Below are positions 33,282 through 45,304 of a stretch of 64,000 nt of DNA, piece by piece; within the stretch, counting starts at the first letter, position 1; every line of letters starts with the position of its first letter. Both the position numbers and the translations under genes were made by a program. The notes beneath the pieces are model-generated. The model was not told the origin of the DNA. It saw nothing but the letters and a program-made list of their open reading frames with translations, and made no database searches. The stretch comes from Coix lacryma-jobi var. lacryma-jobi (lineage: Eukaryota; Streptophyta; Magnoliopsida; Poales; Poaceae), in the NCBI GenBank assembly GCA_009763385.1, contig CM019824.1:33052446-33116445 (forward strand), in the 5' to 3' direction.

Positions 33282-35969
33282 TCAATAGAAAGACATAGGG
33301 TGAGCATACGGTCCAACACTGGGGTTAGTGAAGAAAGGGGAATACCAGTGTTGGGCCGGCTGCTCAAAAGAACGGTTAGCAGAAAAACCATTCCTAGCAC
33401 GTCTACGGGGGTAGCGATCACCACGCACAGGAAAACGTGGTCCGCTAGGGAAGGAGCGCTCACCGCGATACTCAAAACGCGGTGGGGGAAAGCGCTCAAC
33501 TACAAAGCCTCCGCCATGGGGTCCATAGCCTACAACTGCAGGCTCCCGCCGGGCACGCTCTCTGCGAAGCCTACACCTAGGAACTTGAGGTTCAGGACCT
33601 CTAGGCCTAGCCTCTCTCCTCGGAGCTCTCCTCTGCCTAGGCCTGGGAACTTGAGGTTCTGGACCTCTGGGCCTAGCAGCTCTCCTCTGGACATTCAGCA
33701 CATGCACACCATGGAAAGGATGGTACATGTCCGGGTTGTCCATCTCCCGAGCACGGCGCGCCTCTCTCTTGCGCCGGAAACAGAACTCACTCAAGTGACC
33801 ATCTCTCCCACAAAAGTCACACAGGTACCTCACCGCACGCAAAGGGGGTTGTTGGTACGCAGGGCTGTGGGTATGGCTCACTTTGCCCTTCTGAGGCAAG
33901 CACTCCTCCTGAATGGGTGGCATTGTGTCAAGCTTATTCTTGAGGTGGTTGGGTTTGGGATGCCACACTTGGTTCTTGGGTGGAGCTCTCGGAGGTTCTT
34001 CAAACACCCCATCCTTGGTGATAGGCTTGACGGGCTCTTTGGGTGGAAGCTTGGTCAGTTTGGGAGTAGTGGTGGAGTTGGGCTTCTCACTAGGATTCAG
34101 ACCACTTGACTCTCCAATCTTCCCAAAAGCAGAAAGATCAACACCCTGAGCAAGACCTACACCAGAACCTCCAGCAGCTCGCTTAAATTGGGAGATCATC
34201 ATCCCGAGCTGCGGCTCACTACAAGAGACCCATGACAAGATGGTCCGAAGGTATGTGTTTTCCTCCTCGGTTTGCATCTTGCCATGCTTGACATTGGCAA
34301 TCTCCATCTCCAAACTCTCGCACAAGGCACACCTAGCCACACCAGTGCTACCTGAGTTGGCCTCCTCAAGAGACACAATCTTGGCATTCTTCTCTGCCAA
34401 CTCAGATTGCAAGACAGGACAAGTCTTGCAAGCACCTAGCAAAGAGGGTCTGGCCCTCAGCTCATCCAGCTCTCCAACCAACGCAGCATACTTTCCTCTC
34501 AAAGTGAGAAGATCAGTCATGTGCGTGGTGCATGACTCACACTCAACCTCCTCTGACACGACCACGGTGGACTTGGCAAACTCAAGCTCCCTCACCGTGT
34601 CCTCCCACTTCTGCCTAAACTCCTTTCGCTCTCTAGCAGCACGCCTAAGCAGTTTATCTTGGCTAAGGAGAGCAGCAGTAAGTCTCTCAACCTCGGCAGA
34701 GAGATCGTCGTAGGTGAGGGATACCTGGGAGGTATCGTCGTCGTCGTCGTCGTTCCGAGGGGAGTGCTCCAGCTTGCCGTCGACCTCATCACCAAGGGCC
34801 ATGGTGCAGAAGCCGTCGTCGTCGGCGAAGAAGCAGAGACCGTTCAGCTTGTCCTCGATCCTCTTCTTCTTCTCGGACTCGTCGTCGCTTGAACAAGCGG
34901 AGTCGTCATCCGAGCCGTCGACGTCGCTGAGCGTGGCGAAGAACGCACGCTGCTCAGCCTGGGCCTTCTCCAAGTACTTCTTCTTGATGTACTCCTTGTC
35001 GAAGCCGCCCCTCCGCTTGTGCCTCGCGGGGACGTACTTCTCCTTTCGCTTGCCGGAGTCGTACTTGTGCCCATGATCGCCCTTCCCCGAATGCTTGTTC
35101 TTCTTGGGGCAGTTGGCGATGAAGTGGTCGGGGTCGCCGCACTCATAGCATCCTGAGTGTCCTCCTCCGCGGCGACGGTTCATGCGGTTGTTGTGGAACC
35201 GCGTGAATCGGTTGGCGAGCATTGCCAACTCGTCATCCCCCAAAGACTCAAGCTGGTCCTCTATGACAGAAAAGAGAGATGAAAGAGCAAAGCCACCAAA
35301 GGGGTTAGCAGAAGAGCCAGAAACCAAAGCCATAGTCGGGCCAGAAGGATTCGCATAAGAAGCCCTCGACATGGCGTCAATCTCACTGGACTTGAGCTTA
35401 CTGAAGAGCTCGTCGCAAGTGAGGGTCTCATAGTTAGGTGATTCGATGATCGCCTGGACCTTTGAGTCCCACACCGACCGATCGAGAGTGTGCAAAAGCT
35501 TCAAAGCTCTCTCATGATCGTCGAAAGGCAACTGCTCCTTGTTAGCCCTCATCCTGTTGACAATCACCTGAAAGCGAGCGAATAAACTCTCTATGCTCTC
35601 GCCAGGCTGATGTCGAAAGTTCTCATACTCTCTCTTGAACGACTCGTAGAGTCGGGTTTTGACTTGAGAGGTGCCCTCATGAAAACGCATGAGGGTGGCC
35701 CAAATCTCCCGAGCCGTAGAGAGGTGAGAAACGCGATCAAACTCTCCCATGCTCAAACACGAAAAGAGAGCATTACGGGCTCGGCTATTGGCTTCGTGCT
35801 CATCGATCTGAAGCTGAGTGACACGAGCAGCCAAGACCACGTAATCGGCAGAGTTGCAAATATCCCAAATGGAAGCACCCAAACTCTGCAGATAGGCCGA
35901 CATGCGTATCTTGCAATACGCATAGTTCGTCCCATCGAAAAACGGCGGTTTGCCCACGCCGTGATCCAT
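33282..35969 (-). CDS. Sirevirus Gag, 895 aa, open
   Basis: Start at 35969 (MDHGVGKPPFFDGTNY, the usual Copia Gag opening). A UBN2-like gag core spans residues about 20-230. CCHC zinc knuckle 1 lies at about 273-286 (CYECGDPDHFIANC) and a second at about 716-729 (CDFCGRDGHLSEFC). Between them are an acidic segment and a coiled-coil region, and the C-terminal 150 residues are arginine/proline-rich. Sirevirus Gags are unusually long, and this fits. Gag packages element RNA into cytoplasmic particles. It is the only complete frame of this element; its stop at 33282 lies 15 nt before pol, in another frame. Confidence 0.9.
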   Translation of the reverse strand: MDHGVGKPPFFDGTNYAYCKIRMSAYLQSLGASIWDICNSADYVVLAARVTQLQIDEHEANSRARNALFSCLSMGEFDRVSHLSTAREIWATLMRFHEGTSQVKTRLYESFKREYENFRHQPGESIESLFARFQVIVNRMRANKEQLPFDDHERALKLLHTLDRSVWDSKVQAIIESPNYETLTCDELFSKLKSSEIDAMSRASYANPSGPTMALVSGSSANPFGGFALSSLFSVIEDQLESLGDDELAMLANRFTRFHNNRMNRRRGGGHSGCYECGDPDHFIANCPKKNKHSGKGDHGHKYDSGKRKEKYVPARHKRRGGFDKEYIKKKYLEKAQAEQRAFFATLSDVDGSDDDSACSSDDESEKKKRIEDKLNGLCFFADDDGFCTMALGDEVDGKLEHSPRNDDDDDDTSQVSLTYDDLSAEVERLTAALLSQDKLLRRAARERKEFRQKWEDTVRELEFAKSTVVVSEEVECESCTTHMTDLLTLRGKYAALVGELDELRARPSLLGACKTCPVLQSELAEKNAKIVSLEEANSGSTGVARCALCESLEMEIANVKHGKMQTEEENTYLRTILSWVSCSEPQLGMMISQFKRAAGGSGVGLAQGVDLSAFGKIGESSGLNPSEKPNSTTTPKLTKLPPKEPVKPITKDGVFEEPPRAPPKNQVWHPKPNHLKNKLDTMPPIQEECLPQKGKVSHTHSPAYQQPPLRAVRYLCDFCGRDGHLSEFCFRRKREARRAREMDNPDMYHPFHGVHVLNVQRRAARPRGPEPQVPRPRQRRAPRREARPRGPEPQVPRCRLRRERARREPAVVGYGPHGGGFVVERFPPPRFEYRGERSFPSGPRFPVRGDRYPRRRARNGFSANRSFEQPAQHWYSPFFTNPSVGPYAHPMSFY

Positions 35970-36018
35970 GTCGCCTTCGGTGGATCTGGAACCGGCTAAG
36001 GTGGAAGATCCTTAACCC

Positions 36019-36032
36019 GCTCCGATACCAAT
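36019..36032 (-). promoter_or_regulatory. Primer binding site of the minus-strand Sirevirus
   Basis: On the minus strand ATTGGTATCGGAGC directly follows the 5' LTR (36033), a tRNA-iMet type site. Confidence 0.85.
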
Positions 36033-38146
36033 TGAAGGACCGAGAAAGCACAACCAAGGCGACCAGAGGGGGGGTGAATGGGAGCCAATCAAATTTCTCT
36101 CGAAACTTTGGCCAAGTGTCCCAAAATCAACCTCGAGAAGCGGTGACCGAAACCGTGATGCTCACGACCCTTGGAAGAGGGTGGATAATCCCTAAGATCA
36201 CAGCGGAGCACCACCAAGAAGAAGCAAACCAAACTCCAAAAGTTCCGGTTCGAACACAACCCCAAAAACCAAGTCCCGAACGTAGATAGACGGCTACGTC
36301 GAGAAGTCCCCAAATACCGATACTAACAAGTAGCAAAGATATCAAGAGAGGTTCCTTGGTCAACTACAGGGCCAAACGAGAAGTCCAGAAACCAAGCCAA
36401 CAAGCCGGGAGGGCAAACGCACTAAACCGGAAGACTCAGGCAATTCCCGGACTATCCGGCCCTAGGGTCCCGGACTGTCCGCGGCAGGGGCGGACTGTCC
36501 GCCAAGAAGTCCCGGACTGTCCGCCGGCAGAAACACCAAAACAACAAGGTTGCTGAACCCTTGCTGGACAGGTCCCGGACTGTCCGCCAAACACAACGGC
36601 GGACTGTCCGCAGGTCAATGAACAGTGACCCGACCGAGGAACTCAGCCACTGAACAGGCTGCTCCCCCGATGCCCGGACTGTCCGCCGGTCAAAACCGCG
36701 GACTGTCCGCGACCCTGCAGAGAGGGCGATTTTGATCGCCTTCTCTCCAAATCTCTCCAAATCCGATCCAACTCAAAATCCCAAGTTCCCAAACTTGGAG
36801 AAGATGATCACGGGGTAGTTAGGAGACTATCCCCAAGAAATCATCTGCTCAAATCAACCAAATCACCGGGAAATCAAAAGGGAAGGTGGATGAGCGGAAA
36901 AAGCGCCACGAAAATGAAATCGTCCCGATCCATTCGATCATGAGGAGTTAGATGAATTCCTTTGGTCGAAATGACCTCCTCAATGATACGAACAAAATGA
37001 TTCAAACGGATTTCGCAAAGACACACTAGAGAGGGAAATCGAGTGACGGGAAAATCGTGAGGAAACAAAGAACGCGAAGAACACGAATCAAAACACGAAT
37101 CAAGTCATCGATCTGCACTGCAAAGGTGAGGATACGGCCTCACTTCCTCAAATCAACAGTACACAGAGGCAAGTCTCTCTGCGGATCTCAGCTAGCTACA
37201 GCAGGGGATGGGAGAGCAGGAAACCCTAAATGCGAAAGAGCAAATGACTGAGATAAATAGGAGGAGGGTGTCTCCCGACTACTTATCCTAATTCTAGCCT
37301 AAGTCTAATTCCTACTCTACCCCTCTCTAATCTAATTACAGAGCGAACCAGCTAAACCCTAGGGTTATTCTGGACCAACTCGGTGGTAGGTGTATCCGAC
37401 GGCCACGCCCGCACAACTCGTCCGCGTTGCCTCCACGCAACCTTCCGATTGCCGCCACGTGTCGCCCTCGCTCTGCACCCCCGGTTTTGTGGCCCAAACC
37501 GGGAAACCAGCCTTTTCCAGCTATCCCCCGGTTTTGAGGCCCAAACCGGGAAACCAGCCCACCAGCATCTGAGTTTTGAGGCCAAACTCAGCAAACCCTC
37601 AGAGCCCAGGTTTTGAGGCCCAAACCTGGAAACCGTCCTCAGCCCGAGTTTTGTGGCCAAACTCGGAAACCCTCAGCACCCAGGTTTTGAGGCCCAAACC
37701 TGGAAACCGTGCACCGATGGTTTTTCCCTGGCTCTACCACCAAACCGAAGCCGTAGAGGGGATGCACCACCCGTGCACCCCGTCCACCGACACGTGTCCC
37801 CAGGTCCTCGACCCGAGCAACACCGTGCCCCGCAAGTCTTCGCTTGTCGCTGTCCTAGGCTGTCAGCCACCACAGCTGATCCTCAGGCACTCTGGTCCCT
37901 CAATCCAAGCCTCACGTCCGCCCTTCACCGCTCGATCCATCGACATGGCACGTCCGCCGCACGGCACGCCCATCCTTCATCGCACCCGGTCCGTCAGCAC
38001 GGCACGTCTCAACTTGACCTTCACCTTGCCCTCGATCACTGCATCCGTGCTCGACACCTGCACAACACAAGCCAAAGAACATACGCATCATACCAGTTGA
38101 CAATCACTCATCACTCAGAGACCCGGCATACACCCATGTATCCGCA
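36033..38146 (-). repeat. 5' LTR of the minus-strand Sirevirus
   Basis: 2114 bp, TG..CA, with the same palindrome cluster (36455-36712) and hairpin array (37480-37703) as the left copy. Followed by target copy CCCAA and the continuing Tekay LTR. Confidence 0.95.
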
Positions 38147-39494
38147 CCCAACGCCTTTTGCACCTTCACCCTCACCTGACACACCAGAGCGCGAGGGGGA
38201 AATACTCCCTCTGCGCTCCGTGGTAGTGCGGCGCCGCCGCAGGAGCTCCGGCGAGCCGCCGAGACCCGCACGGTGCCCCATTTTCCCTCTTCGACGGATG
38301 AAGGAGTGCGGGAATGCAAGGAGAGCGCGTTTCTAAGGATGGTTAGGGCCATGGAGGAGCCACGCCGCCAGCGAGGCCAACTCCGGCGAGGTCAAAGACC
38401 TCCCTCTGTTCTCCGAGCGAGTCGAGCGGCGTCGCCGCCAGGATGACGTGGAGGACCCACGTGTTAGCCACCGATGGTGACCGACACGCTGGACCCACGT
38501 GTAAGCCGCACCAGACACTCTCCTCTCCATCTATACGGTCGGTCCACGTGAACCAGTGACAGTGGGGTACGAGTCCACAGTACACTACCGTCGACCGACA
38601 GACCCCTTCCTCACAGTCGTGCTGGAAAATGTTAGGTGCACCCAGCTAGTGTACACAAGAGGCTAGCAAACCTATTTTCCTTTAGAGAAAAATTCCTAAA
38701 AATACTACATGCACTCAGTAACTTTACACAATAATTAGTTCCCCAAAAATAATTATAGAAAATAGTTATTAATTTCCAACCTATATGTTTAAACTTGTAA
38801 AAAATCATATCTTTCATGTTTTAACTCCGAAAATTATGAAACCACTTCTAAAAATTCTATAAAAATAATCCAAAAGTGACTAACCTGAGAGTAACCCTTT
38901 TGCTCAATATATGTTTGCTTGTGATGTTTGTGCTTATCATTTCGGTCTGATCGGTCGACAGAAGGAGACGACTACCAGGAAGAAGATGACCCAGACTACC
39001 AGGAATTAGGAATTGTGAGCTGCAACGAAGGCAAGTCCTAACCCCACTCTTATCTACTCTAATTAATTACTCACTGATGATTATATGTTTGGAATGTCAT
39101 ATTGTAAATATGTCTGAATAATGGGCAACTTTGATATGTTCATGTGCTTAAGGCAAACCTGATTTGGTGGGGACAAGTAGGGGATGTTTATATGCGGATA
39201 TAACATCCTGGGGTAGACTCGCCTGCTGAGGGACTCTACCTAGGAGACACTTGTTTGACATACTGAGTAGTTTCATAGGCCACCAAACTTGGTCAGAAAC
39301 GCGTCCAGCCACACGCCTATATGGGTAGGCCTAGTTTCACACCCGATAGGCATAAGTATAACACCTACCTGGAGGTCGGGAGACAACGGTTTAACAGGAG
39401 AAGGCACGACTGCTAAGTGATCTCTCGTGGCCTGGTCGGCATGGTTGCTAAGTGATCTTCCACGTTAAATTCGTGTTGGGCCGTGTGCGAGCCC
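38147..39494 (+). repeat. Tekay-like 3' LTR, piece 2
   Basis: Continues the 5' LTR sequence from about 12253 to 13605. Ends with AGCCC, the target duplication of the next element. Confidence 0.9.
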
Positions 39495-40298
39495 TGATGA
39501 GGGACGACCCGATCTTCCGAGAGGTAGTGATAGGTTCGATTGGTGGAGAACTCGACGTTGGCGATCCGGCTTCAAATCAAACATGATTCGAACCCTGCAA
39601 CCGTTACACCACTGCTCCGTTGGTTATCAACCAAGCACAACTTGATTGACCTCGCCAAGAAGGCTATTCCTGCAAGCAAATCGAAGAACACAAGCAAGAA
39701 GGTAAAAACACGCAATCTGAAATTGCAAATATGAATTATGTGAATATCAATAGAGGGTTCAAGAACTCGGTTCCAAAGGACTAATCGACACAGTGGAGGA
39801 GATCAAGAACGGAGGCCCTGGATCATTGTAAAAGGATTCGACACCACAGTTACAATGAACGATTCAGTTCTTCGATGGAAAACTAAACACTAAACAAAAC
39901 CCAAGACCTAACGATGATGGCGGCGACTAATTATAGGGTTTAGGTCATCGCCCCTGCTGGACGCGCCCCCTAATGGGCTCTAAAATGATACACGGCCCAT
40001 CAGACCAAAAGACGGTGTCGCAGCACCCTGGCAGATTCTGGACGCTAATTTGTTTCGACGATTCCCGTTGACTCCGGACGTATTTTCACGTGATTCCAAA
40101 GCCATTGGTTAGCTTATCAAATTATCTTTTCAAGCATATCTGGTTCGTCGAAAACGGAGTCCGTATGCATCCGGGGCGTTGATTTTACCCGGGACTGCTC
40201 CTGAATTCCGAGGGTGACGAGGTAGCTAAGTTAGAGACGGATTGAAACTTGGGGAAGACCATACCGTCGGTGTGTCCAGCGTGACGATGTCCTCATCA
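39495..40298 (-). repeat. 3' LTR of the gag-protease element
   Basis: 804 bp, TG..CA, a few percent different from 43613-44415. Confidence 0.9.
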
Positions 40299-41284
40299 TC
40301 CTCCCCTTCTTGAATTGGAGTCGTCCTCGACTCCATCTTGGCGATGTCCTCATCATCCCCTCCTTGTAGAATTGGAGTCGTCCGCGACTCCATGTCATCT
40401 CCAAGCTCCTGCAAAAGGTTAGTGACCACACAATGCGAAACACAAGGTATAGGATCATGTGCAGCAACACTAACATGTTGACAAAACATAGTATAACAGG
40501 GAGCATCATTATTATCACATAACGTAGCAGCAGAAGAAGTTGTAGCAAGAAAAGCACCTCCTTTTAACTTATTCTCATTATTGTTAGCAATGTCTGTTGG
40601 AGGTTTATTTTTATTTTTAATCTCTTTAGCATGTTTAATAATATCTGTAGGAGACAAAGGCAGCAAAGTAATGTTCTTGTCCTTATGTTTGATAGTGTAT
40701 GTATTAGTTCTACCATGGTGTAAAGCATCATTATCAAATTCTCATGGACGTCCTAACCAAATAGAACAAGCTTGCACAAGAACAACATCAAAATCAACAT
40801 TATCATGGTAAGAGCCTGTGAAAAAGCTAATGCATGCTGATTTAGTTACCTTAGTCATACCATTATTATTGAACCATTGAAGTTTATACGGATACGAATG
40901 TTGTCCTGTGGTTAAGTCAAGCTTCTCGACCAAATCTGAACTCACCAAGTTGTTGCAACTCCCGTTATCAACGATGGTGAGAACGCGACAACCCTGCACA
41001 ATGAGATACATGTGGAACAAATTGTGGCGTTGGATCTTCATCTCTTCTTCGTCATGTCCCACACGTGTACTCAACACTCGCTGCACAAGAAGACTAGGGT
41101 AGTCTGCAGCAGCAGCCACAAAGTCAATGGTGATGGTCTCCTTGTCTTGATCGTCCTCGGTGGAATCTGCATGAACGTTAGCAACAAGGGCGAAATCATC
41201 TTCAACATCACTAGCACTTACATATCCATCGTCTGTAGCAATGAAAGTGCGACGGCTGGGGCAATCCTTCATGACATGTCCCAT
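40226..41284 (-). pseudogene. Protease-like C-terminal part of the gag-protease polyprotein
   Basis: After a CCHC knuckle (CHRCKGMGHVMKDC, near 41275-41315) comes an acidic stretch, then a retroviral-type protease fold marked by VDNGSCNNLVSS. The usual D-S/T-G is D-N-G here, a variant seen in grass Ty3 families but possibly impaired. A TGA at 40742-40744 interrupts; the frame then continues to a C-terminal acidic tail whose last codons lie inside the LTR, ending at 40226. Confidence 0.75.
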
Positions 41285-42298
41285 GCCTTTGCATCGATGG
41301 CAAATGATTTTAGAGCTGGTTGAGGAAGAGCTAGTAGAAGCACCTGGAGTGACACCTTTCTTCAGCTGTGGAAACTACATAGTAGACAATTTACTTACCT
41401 CAGAAGGTGTAGACGGTTGTGGTGCCGCGGGAAGCTTGGGCGTCTCCGGCTCGGAACGTTGCTGAAAAGTCCTCCCATTGTTATACGTGAAAGGCCAATG
41501 TTGTTGTTTGCGGCCCTGTACTTTGCATTCAGCTTTAAGAGCAAGATGATATAATTAGCTGAACCTGTTCCAATCTTTGTAATCAAGAATATCCTGGATA
41601 TCATGATTCAAACCACCAAAGAATCTAGCAGTAGCATCATTATCATCTTCATGTATACCACAACGTGCTAAACCAATAAGCAATTCTTGATAATATGCCT
41701 CTACGCTTTTATCACCTTGTTTTAAAGTTTGCAATTTTAAACGCAAATCACATTGATAATAAGGAGGAACAAAACGAGATTTCATATGTTGCTTTAAAGC
41801 ATTCCAAGTTTGAGGCACAACAGTAGCATTATTAGCATTGCAAAGATCACTCCACGAGAATAAAGCAAAATTAGTAAACTCACTAGTAGCAAGTCAAACT
41901 CTATGCTCAGCAGGAACATTATGAGAATCAAATTTTTGTTGAACAGCAAGTTCCCAATCTAAATATATCTCTGGATCCATATTACCAGCAAAAGGAGGTA
42001 GGCTAAATTTAATTTTAGCAAAAGGATCATTATTATGATTATTACCTCTCATACCGCGACGATTGAAGTTGAGGCGGCGATGGGGACCAGCATCAACATC
42101 CGCATCGTTATCACCAAAAGTATCTGCATCTTCGTCATCATGATGAGGTTGAGGGCGTTGCTCAAGCTGTTCAATGCGGTTGACCAAATTGTTCACGTTG
42201 CACGTCAGCTCGGTCATGAGGTTGTGTTGTTCATTCATGAATGTTGTAAGCTTGCCTTTGGACACGCACTCGTTGAAGTCCGTCGGAATTCCTGCCAT
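41285..42298 (-). pseudogene. Gag of the gag-protease element, broken
   Basis: ATG at 42298 (MAGIPTDFNECVSKGK). The Ty3 gag core follows (IKFSLPPFAGNMDPEIYLDWE, then WNALKQHMKSRFVPPYYQ..GDKSVEAYYQEL). In-frame stops lie at about 41894 (TGA), 41555 (TAA) and 41377 (TAG). The core resembles chromovirus gags. Confidence 0.8.
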
Positions 42299-42304
42299 TG
42301 TTAG

Positions 42305-43612
42305 AAGATAGAAAACGACAACAATAAAGTATTATCCCTATCAACTAAAAGGAACCAAGTGGTGGTGGTGGTGAAAGTGGAATGCAAAATCACAAGCGGC
42401 TTACCACCGTCTTGCCTGTATTCTTACCAACGCCAAACAAGATCAAACCAAAGTGACGAAGCAATCTGTTGTTGAGCATGGGTAACAGTTGCAAGATGAA
42501 CCTGTGCTGACAGAAGTATATGTGGAGCTATAGGTAGGCACAATATGACATCAAGGATTAGCAATTAACGAATACATATTAGCAAAGTTTAATAAGTATC
42601 CAAAGCACAAGTCACAATTGCTGGCTAAGATGTGTATAGACGTAGCGCAACAAGATAAAACAAAGAACGATGGAAAGAACTTACAGAACAAGCAAATAGC
42701 ACTAATTTTTCCTTTTTCCTGAATTTTTCCTTGATTTACCAAAAAGGTACTAGTAGGAATCAAACTTTTTTATTTTTTCACTATTTTTTTTATATTTTTC
42801 CCTGAACAAGGATCACAGAAGATGTAACCACAAAAATTGGCACCTTCAACTGAGGTGGGATGTGGTCTACAGAAAATTTGCACGTTCTCTGAAAAGCGTG
42901 CAGAAACCTTGACAATTTTTTCTTTATTTTCCTGATTTTTTTTGGCAATTTTGAGGGGACCAAAAAGGTCAAAGCCAAGATTGGGTCGGCTCCAAATGGT
43001 GTCAAGAATCTCCACAAAAAATTTCAGATTTTTCGGACACTGAATGTATCTCAAGTTATGTTTTCTGGAGGCACGACACGAAAACGGCAGTTAGGGCAAC
43101 TCGGCAGCAGTAGTTAGAGCAAAGCGACCGTAAGCTCCAACACCGATCACAAGAGCAAGCGTCTTTGTGAATAACAGCAGGTGGTAGATGCGAGATGATG
43201 TAAGGAGGGCTGCGATGCAGGCAAAAATTAGGGCGGTTGGCAACCTATCTAGGTAGGGTTTGCGCGGCGGCGAGAAGTTACACAAGGCGGCTAGCGGGGC
43301 AAGTCGAGTAATGTGGTCGCTTCGACTTGTTGTTTGAGAACGGTGGATGGGATAGTGGCGGAAACAAAGAAACAACAACGAACACGTTGAACTACGACGA
43401 TGAACACAACCTAAACCAGCAACAAGACTCGACCACGGACACAAACTCAACAAAGCGAATCTGAAACGAAAGTGCAAAGGCACAAAGGGCAATTGGACAG
43501 CGGAAATTGAAATTTTTTTAGGCTTTTTGTGGACTCTAGGTAATGAACCAATATGAATCTAAGGGCAAACGAGATTATACCTCGCGGGAAACCTGAAATA
43601 TTCGATACCAAT
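42305..43612 (-). other. 5' leader of the gag-protease element
   Basis: 1.3 kb between LTR/primer site and gag, with T/A runs and no convincing frame. Confidence 0.6.
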
Positions 43613-44415
43613 TAATGAGGACGGCCCGATCTTCCGAGAGGTAGCGATAGGTTCGATTGGTGGAGAACTCGACGTTGGCGATCCGGCTTCAAATTAAACA
43701 CGATTCGAACCCTGCAACCATTACACCACTGCTCCGTTGGTTATCAACCAAGCACAACTTGATTGACCTCGCCAAGAAGGCTATTCCTGTAAGCGAATCG
43801 AAGAACACAAGCAAGAAGGTAAAAATACGCAATCTGAAATTGCAAATATGAATTATGTGAATATCAATAGAGGGTTCAAGAACTCGGTTCCAAAGGACTA
43901 ATCGACACAGTGGAGGAGATCAAGAACGGGGGCCCTGGATCACTGTAAAAGGATTCGACACCACAGTTACAATGAACGATTCAGTTCTTCGATGGAAAAC
44001 TAAACACTAAACCAAACCCAAGACCTAACGACGACGGCGACAGCTAATTATAGGGTTTAGATCATCGCCCCTGCTGGACACGCCCCCTAATGGGCTCTAC
44101 GATGATACACGGCCCATCGGACCAAAAGACGGTGTCGCAGCACCCTGGCAGATTCTGGACGCTAAATTGTTTCGACGATTCCCGTTGACTCCGGACGTAT
44201 TTTGACGTGACTCCAAAGTCATTGGTTAGCTTATCAAATTATCTTTCCAAGCATATCTGGTTCATCGAAAACGGAGTTCTTATGCATCCGGGGCGTTGAT
44301 TTTACCCGGGACTGCTCCTGAATTCCGAGGGTGACGAGGTAGCTGAGTTGGAGACGGATTGCAACTTGGGGAAGACCATAGCGTCGGTGTGTCCAGCGTG
44401 GCGATGTCCTCATCA
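43613..44415 (-). repeat. 5' LTR of the gag-protease element
   Basis: 803 bp. Starts TAATGAGG on the plus strand instead of TGATGAGG, so one terminal dinucleotide is mutated. Followed by AGCCC. Confidence 0.9.
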
Positions 44416-45299
44416 AGCCCCCTCTATTATGATATTGTTTTGGCCAGTTAGACCATGCGTGGTCTGTTTTCCGGCCCCTGTGTAAACTGTGGTGAGGGTT
44501 ACATGGACCCTATGGATACGTCCTCTCGGGTATGAGCTTTGTTGGAGTAGACGAGGCCACTAATGATGGTCAAGTTCACTCCATCGTGTGGGGAAAATTG
44601 GACATCTGTTGCAGTAGAATTACTTGAATCCTATTCGAATAGCCACGTCCTTGGTTATGGGCAACCGCCGAGATGAGGTCACCTATGGTTAGGTTAATAA
44701 CAATCTTTGCACTAGCACAACCATGAACTTGTGATAATTTTGCCTATGTTTCTAAACTAATCGGGAACTAGTGAGAAAGATGACACTCTCCTAGGGCCCA
44801 ACCTCTCTTTTAATTTTGCTACCTCTTTAGGACTTGCTGAGTACTCTATGTACTCACCCATTGTTGACTCACAGACTATGAAGACGGAGGAGAACTCGGC
44901 TACAACGAGGAGGACTTCTAGGAGGACCAGTGACATCGACCACGATCATGGAGGAATCGTTAGGATAGGGTCTTCGCCTATGCTCTAGCTTGCCTGTGCG
45001 GATAGACGCTGCTACGCATCGACGACCGCCTTAGTAGCTTCCGCATCCTGTTACACAACCACCTCTGTAGTGTGCTTTGGTCAAGTGATATAAATAAAAG
45101 CCTTGACCCTGTTGTAATATATCACCTACCTAGGTGTGAACCCCAGACCCTTTTGTATGAACCCTTTTATTCGCTAGATTAATAAAGTTTGGTATTTATC
45201 TTTAAATCTGTATATCATTTCTGTTGATCCCGTACATATTTGTGTATGATCCTGGCGCAAATATGGGGATGTTTGGACTCTCACAATGAGGGCCCGACA
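44416..45299 (+). repeat. Tekay-like 3' LTR, piece 3 (3' end)
   Basis: Matches 13601-14489 of the 5' LTR and ends in the same GACA terminus, followed by GTGCC, the target copy. Confidence 0.9.
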
Positions 45300-45304
45300 G
45301 TGCC

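Larger units (their letters stand above)
26378..38146 (-). mobile_element. Complete Sirevirus (Copia) element, minus orientation, 11.8 kb
   Basis: Target duplication CCCAA at 26373-26377 and 38147-38151, two LTRs of about 2.1 kb (roughly 98% identical by eye), tRNA-iMet primer site next to the right LTR, gag then pol reading leftward, and multiple purine tracts before the left LTR. Pol is broken by stops and a frameshift, gag is open. Insertion split the Tekay 3' LTR. Confidence 0.95.
39495..44415 (-). mobile_element. Non-autonomous Ty3/gypsy element with gag and protease only, 4.9 kb
   Basis: Target duplication AGCCC at 39490-39494 and 44416-44420. LTRs 39495-40298 and 43613-44415 end in TGATGAGG / CCTCATCA (right copy starts TAATGAGG, a G-to-A change). 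The primer site lies left of the right LTR (minus strand TTGGTATCGAAT), so the element reads leftward. The internal part has gag, a zinc knuckle and an aspartic protease-like domain, but no RT, RNase H or integrase, so it must rely on a partner. Confidence 0.9.
11091..45299 (+). mobile_element. Tekay-like Ty3/gypsy element with 3.4-kb LTRs, heavily nested
   Basis: Exact 5-bp target duplication GTGCC at 11086-11090 and 45300-45304. The LTR starts TGTGACACCCC and ends with GACA. The internal part has a tRNA-iMet primer site, an extra reading frame, gag, protease, RT, RNase H and the start of integrase, ending at 19398 where an Athila element begins. The 3' LTR survives in three pieces. The rest of integrase, the 3' internal end and the first 354 bp of the 3' LTR are missing. 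RT wording (RPSSSPWGSPVLFVKKKDGS) and LTR size point to the Tekay/Del chromovirus clade. Confidence 0.85.
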
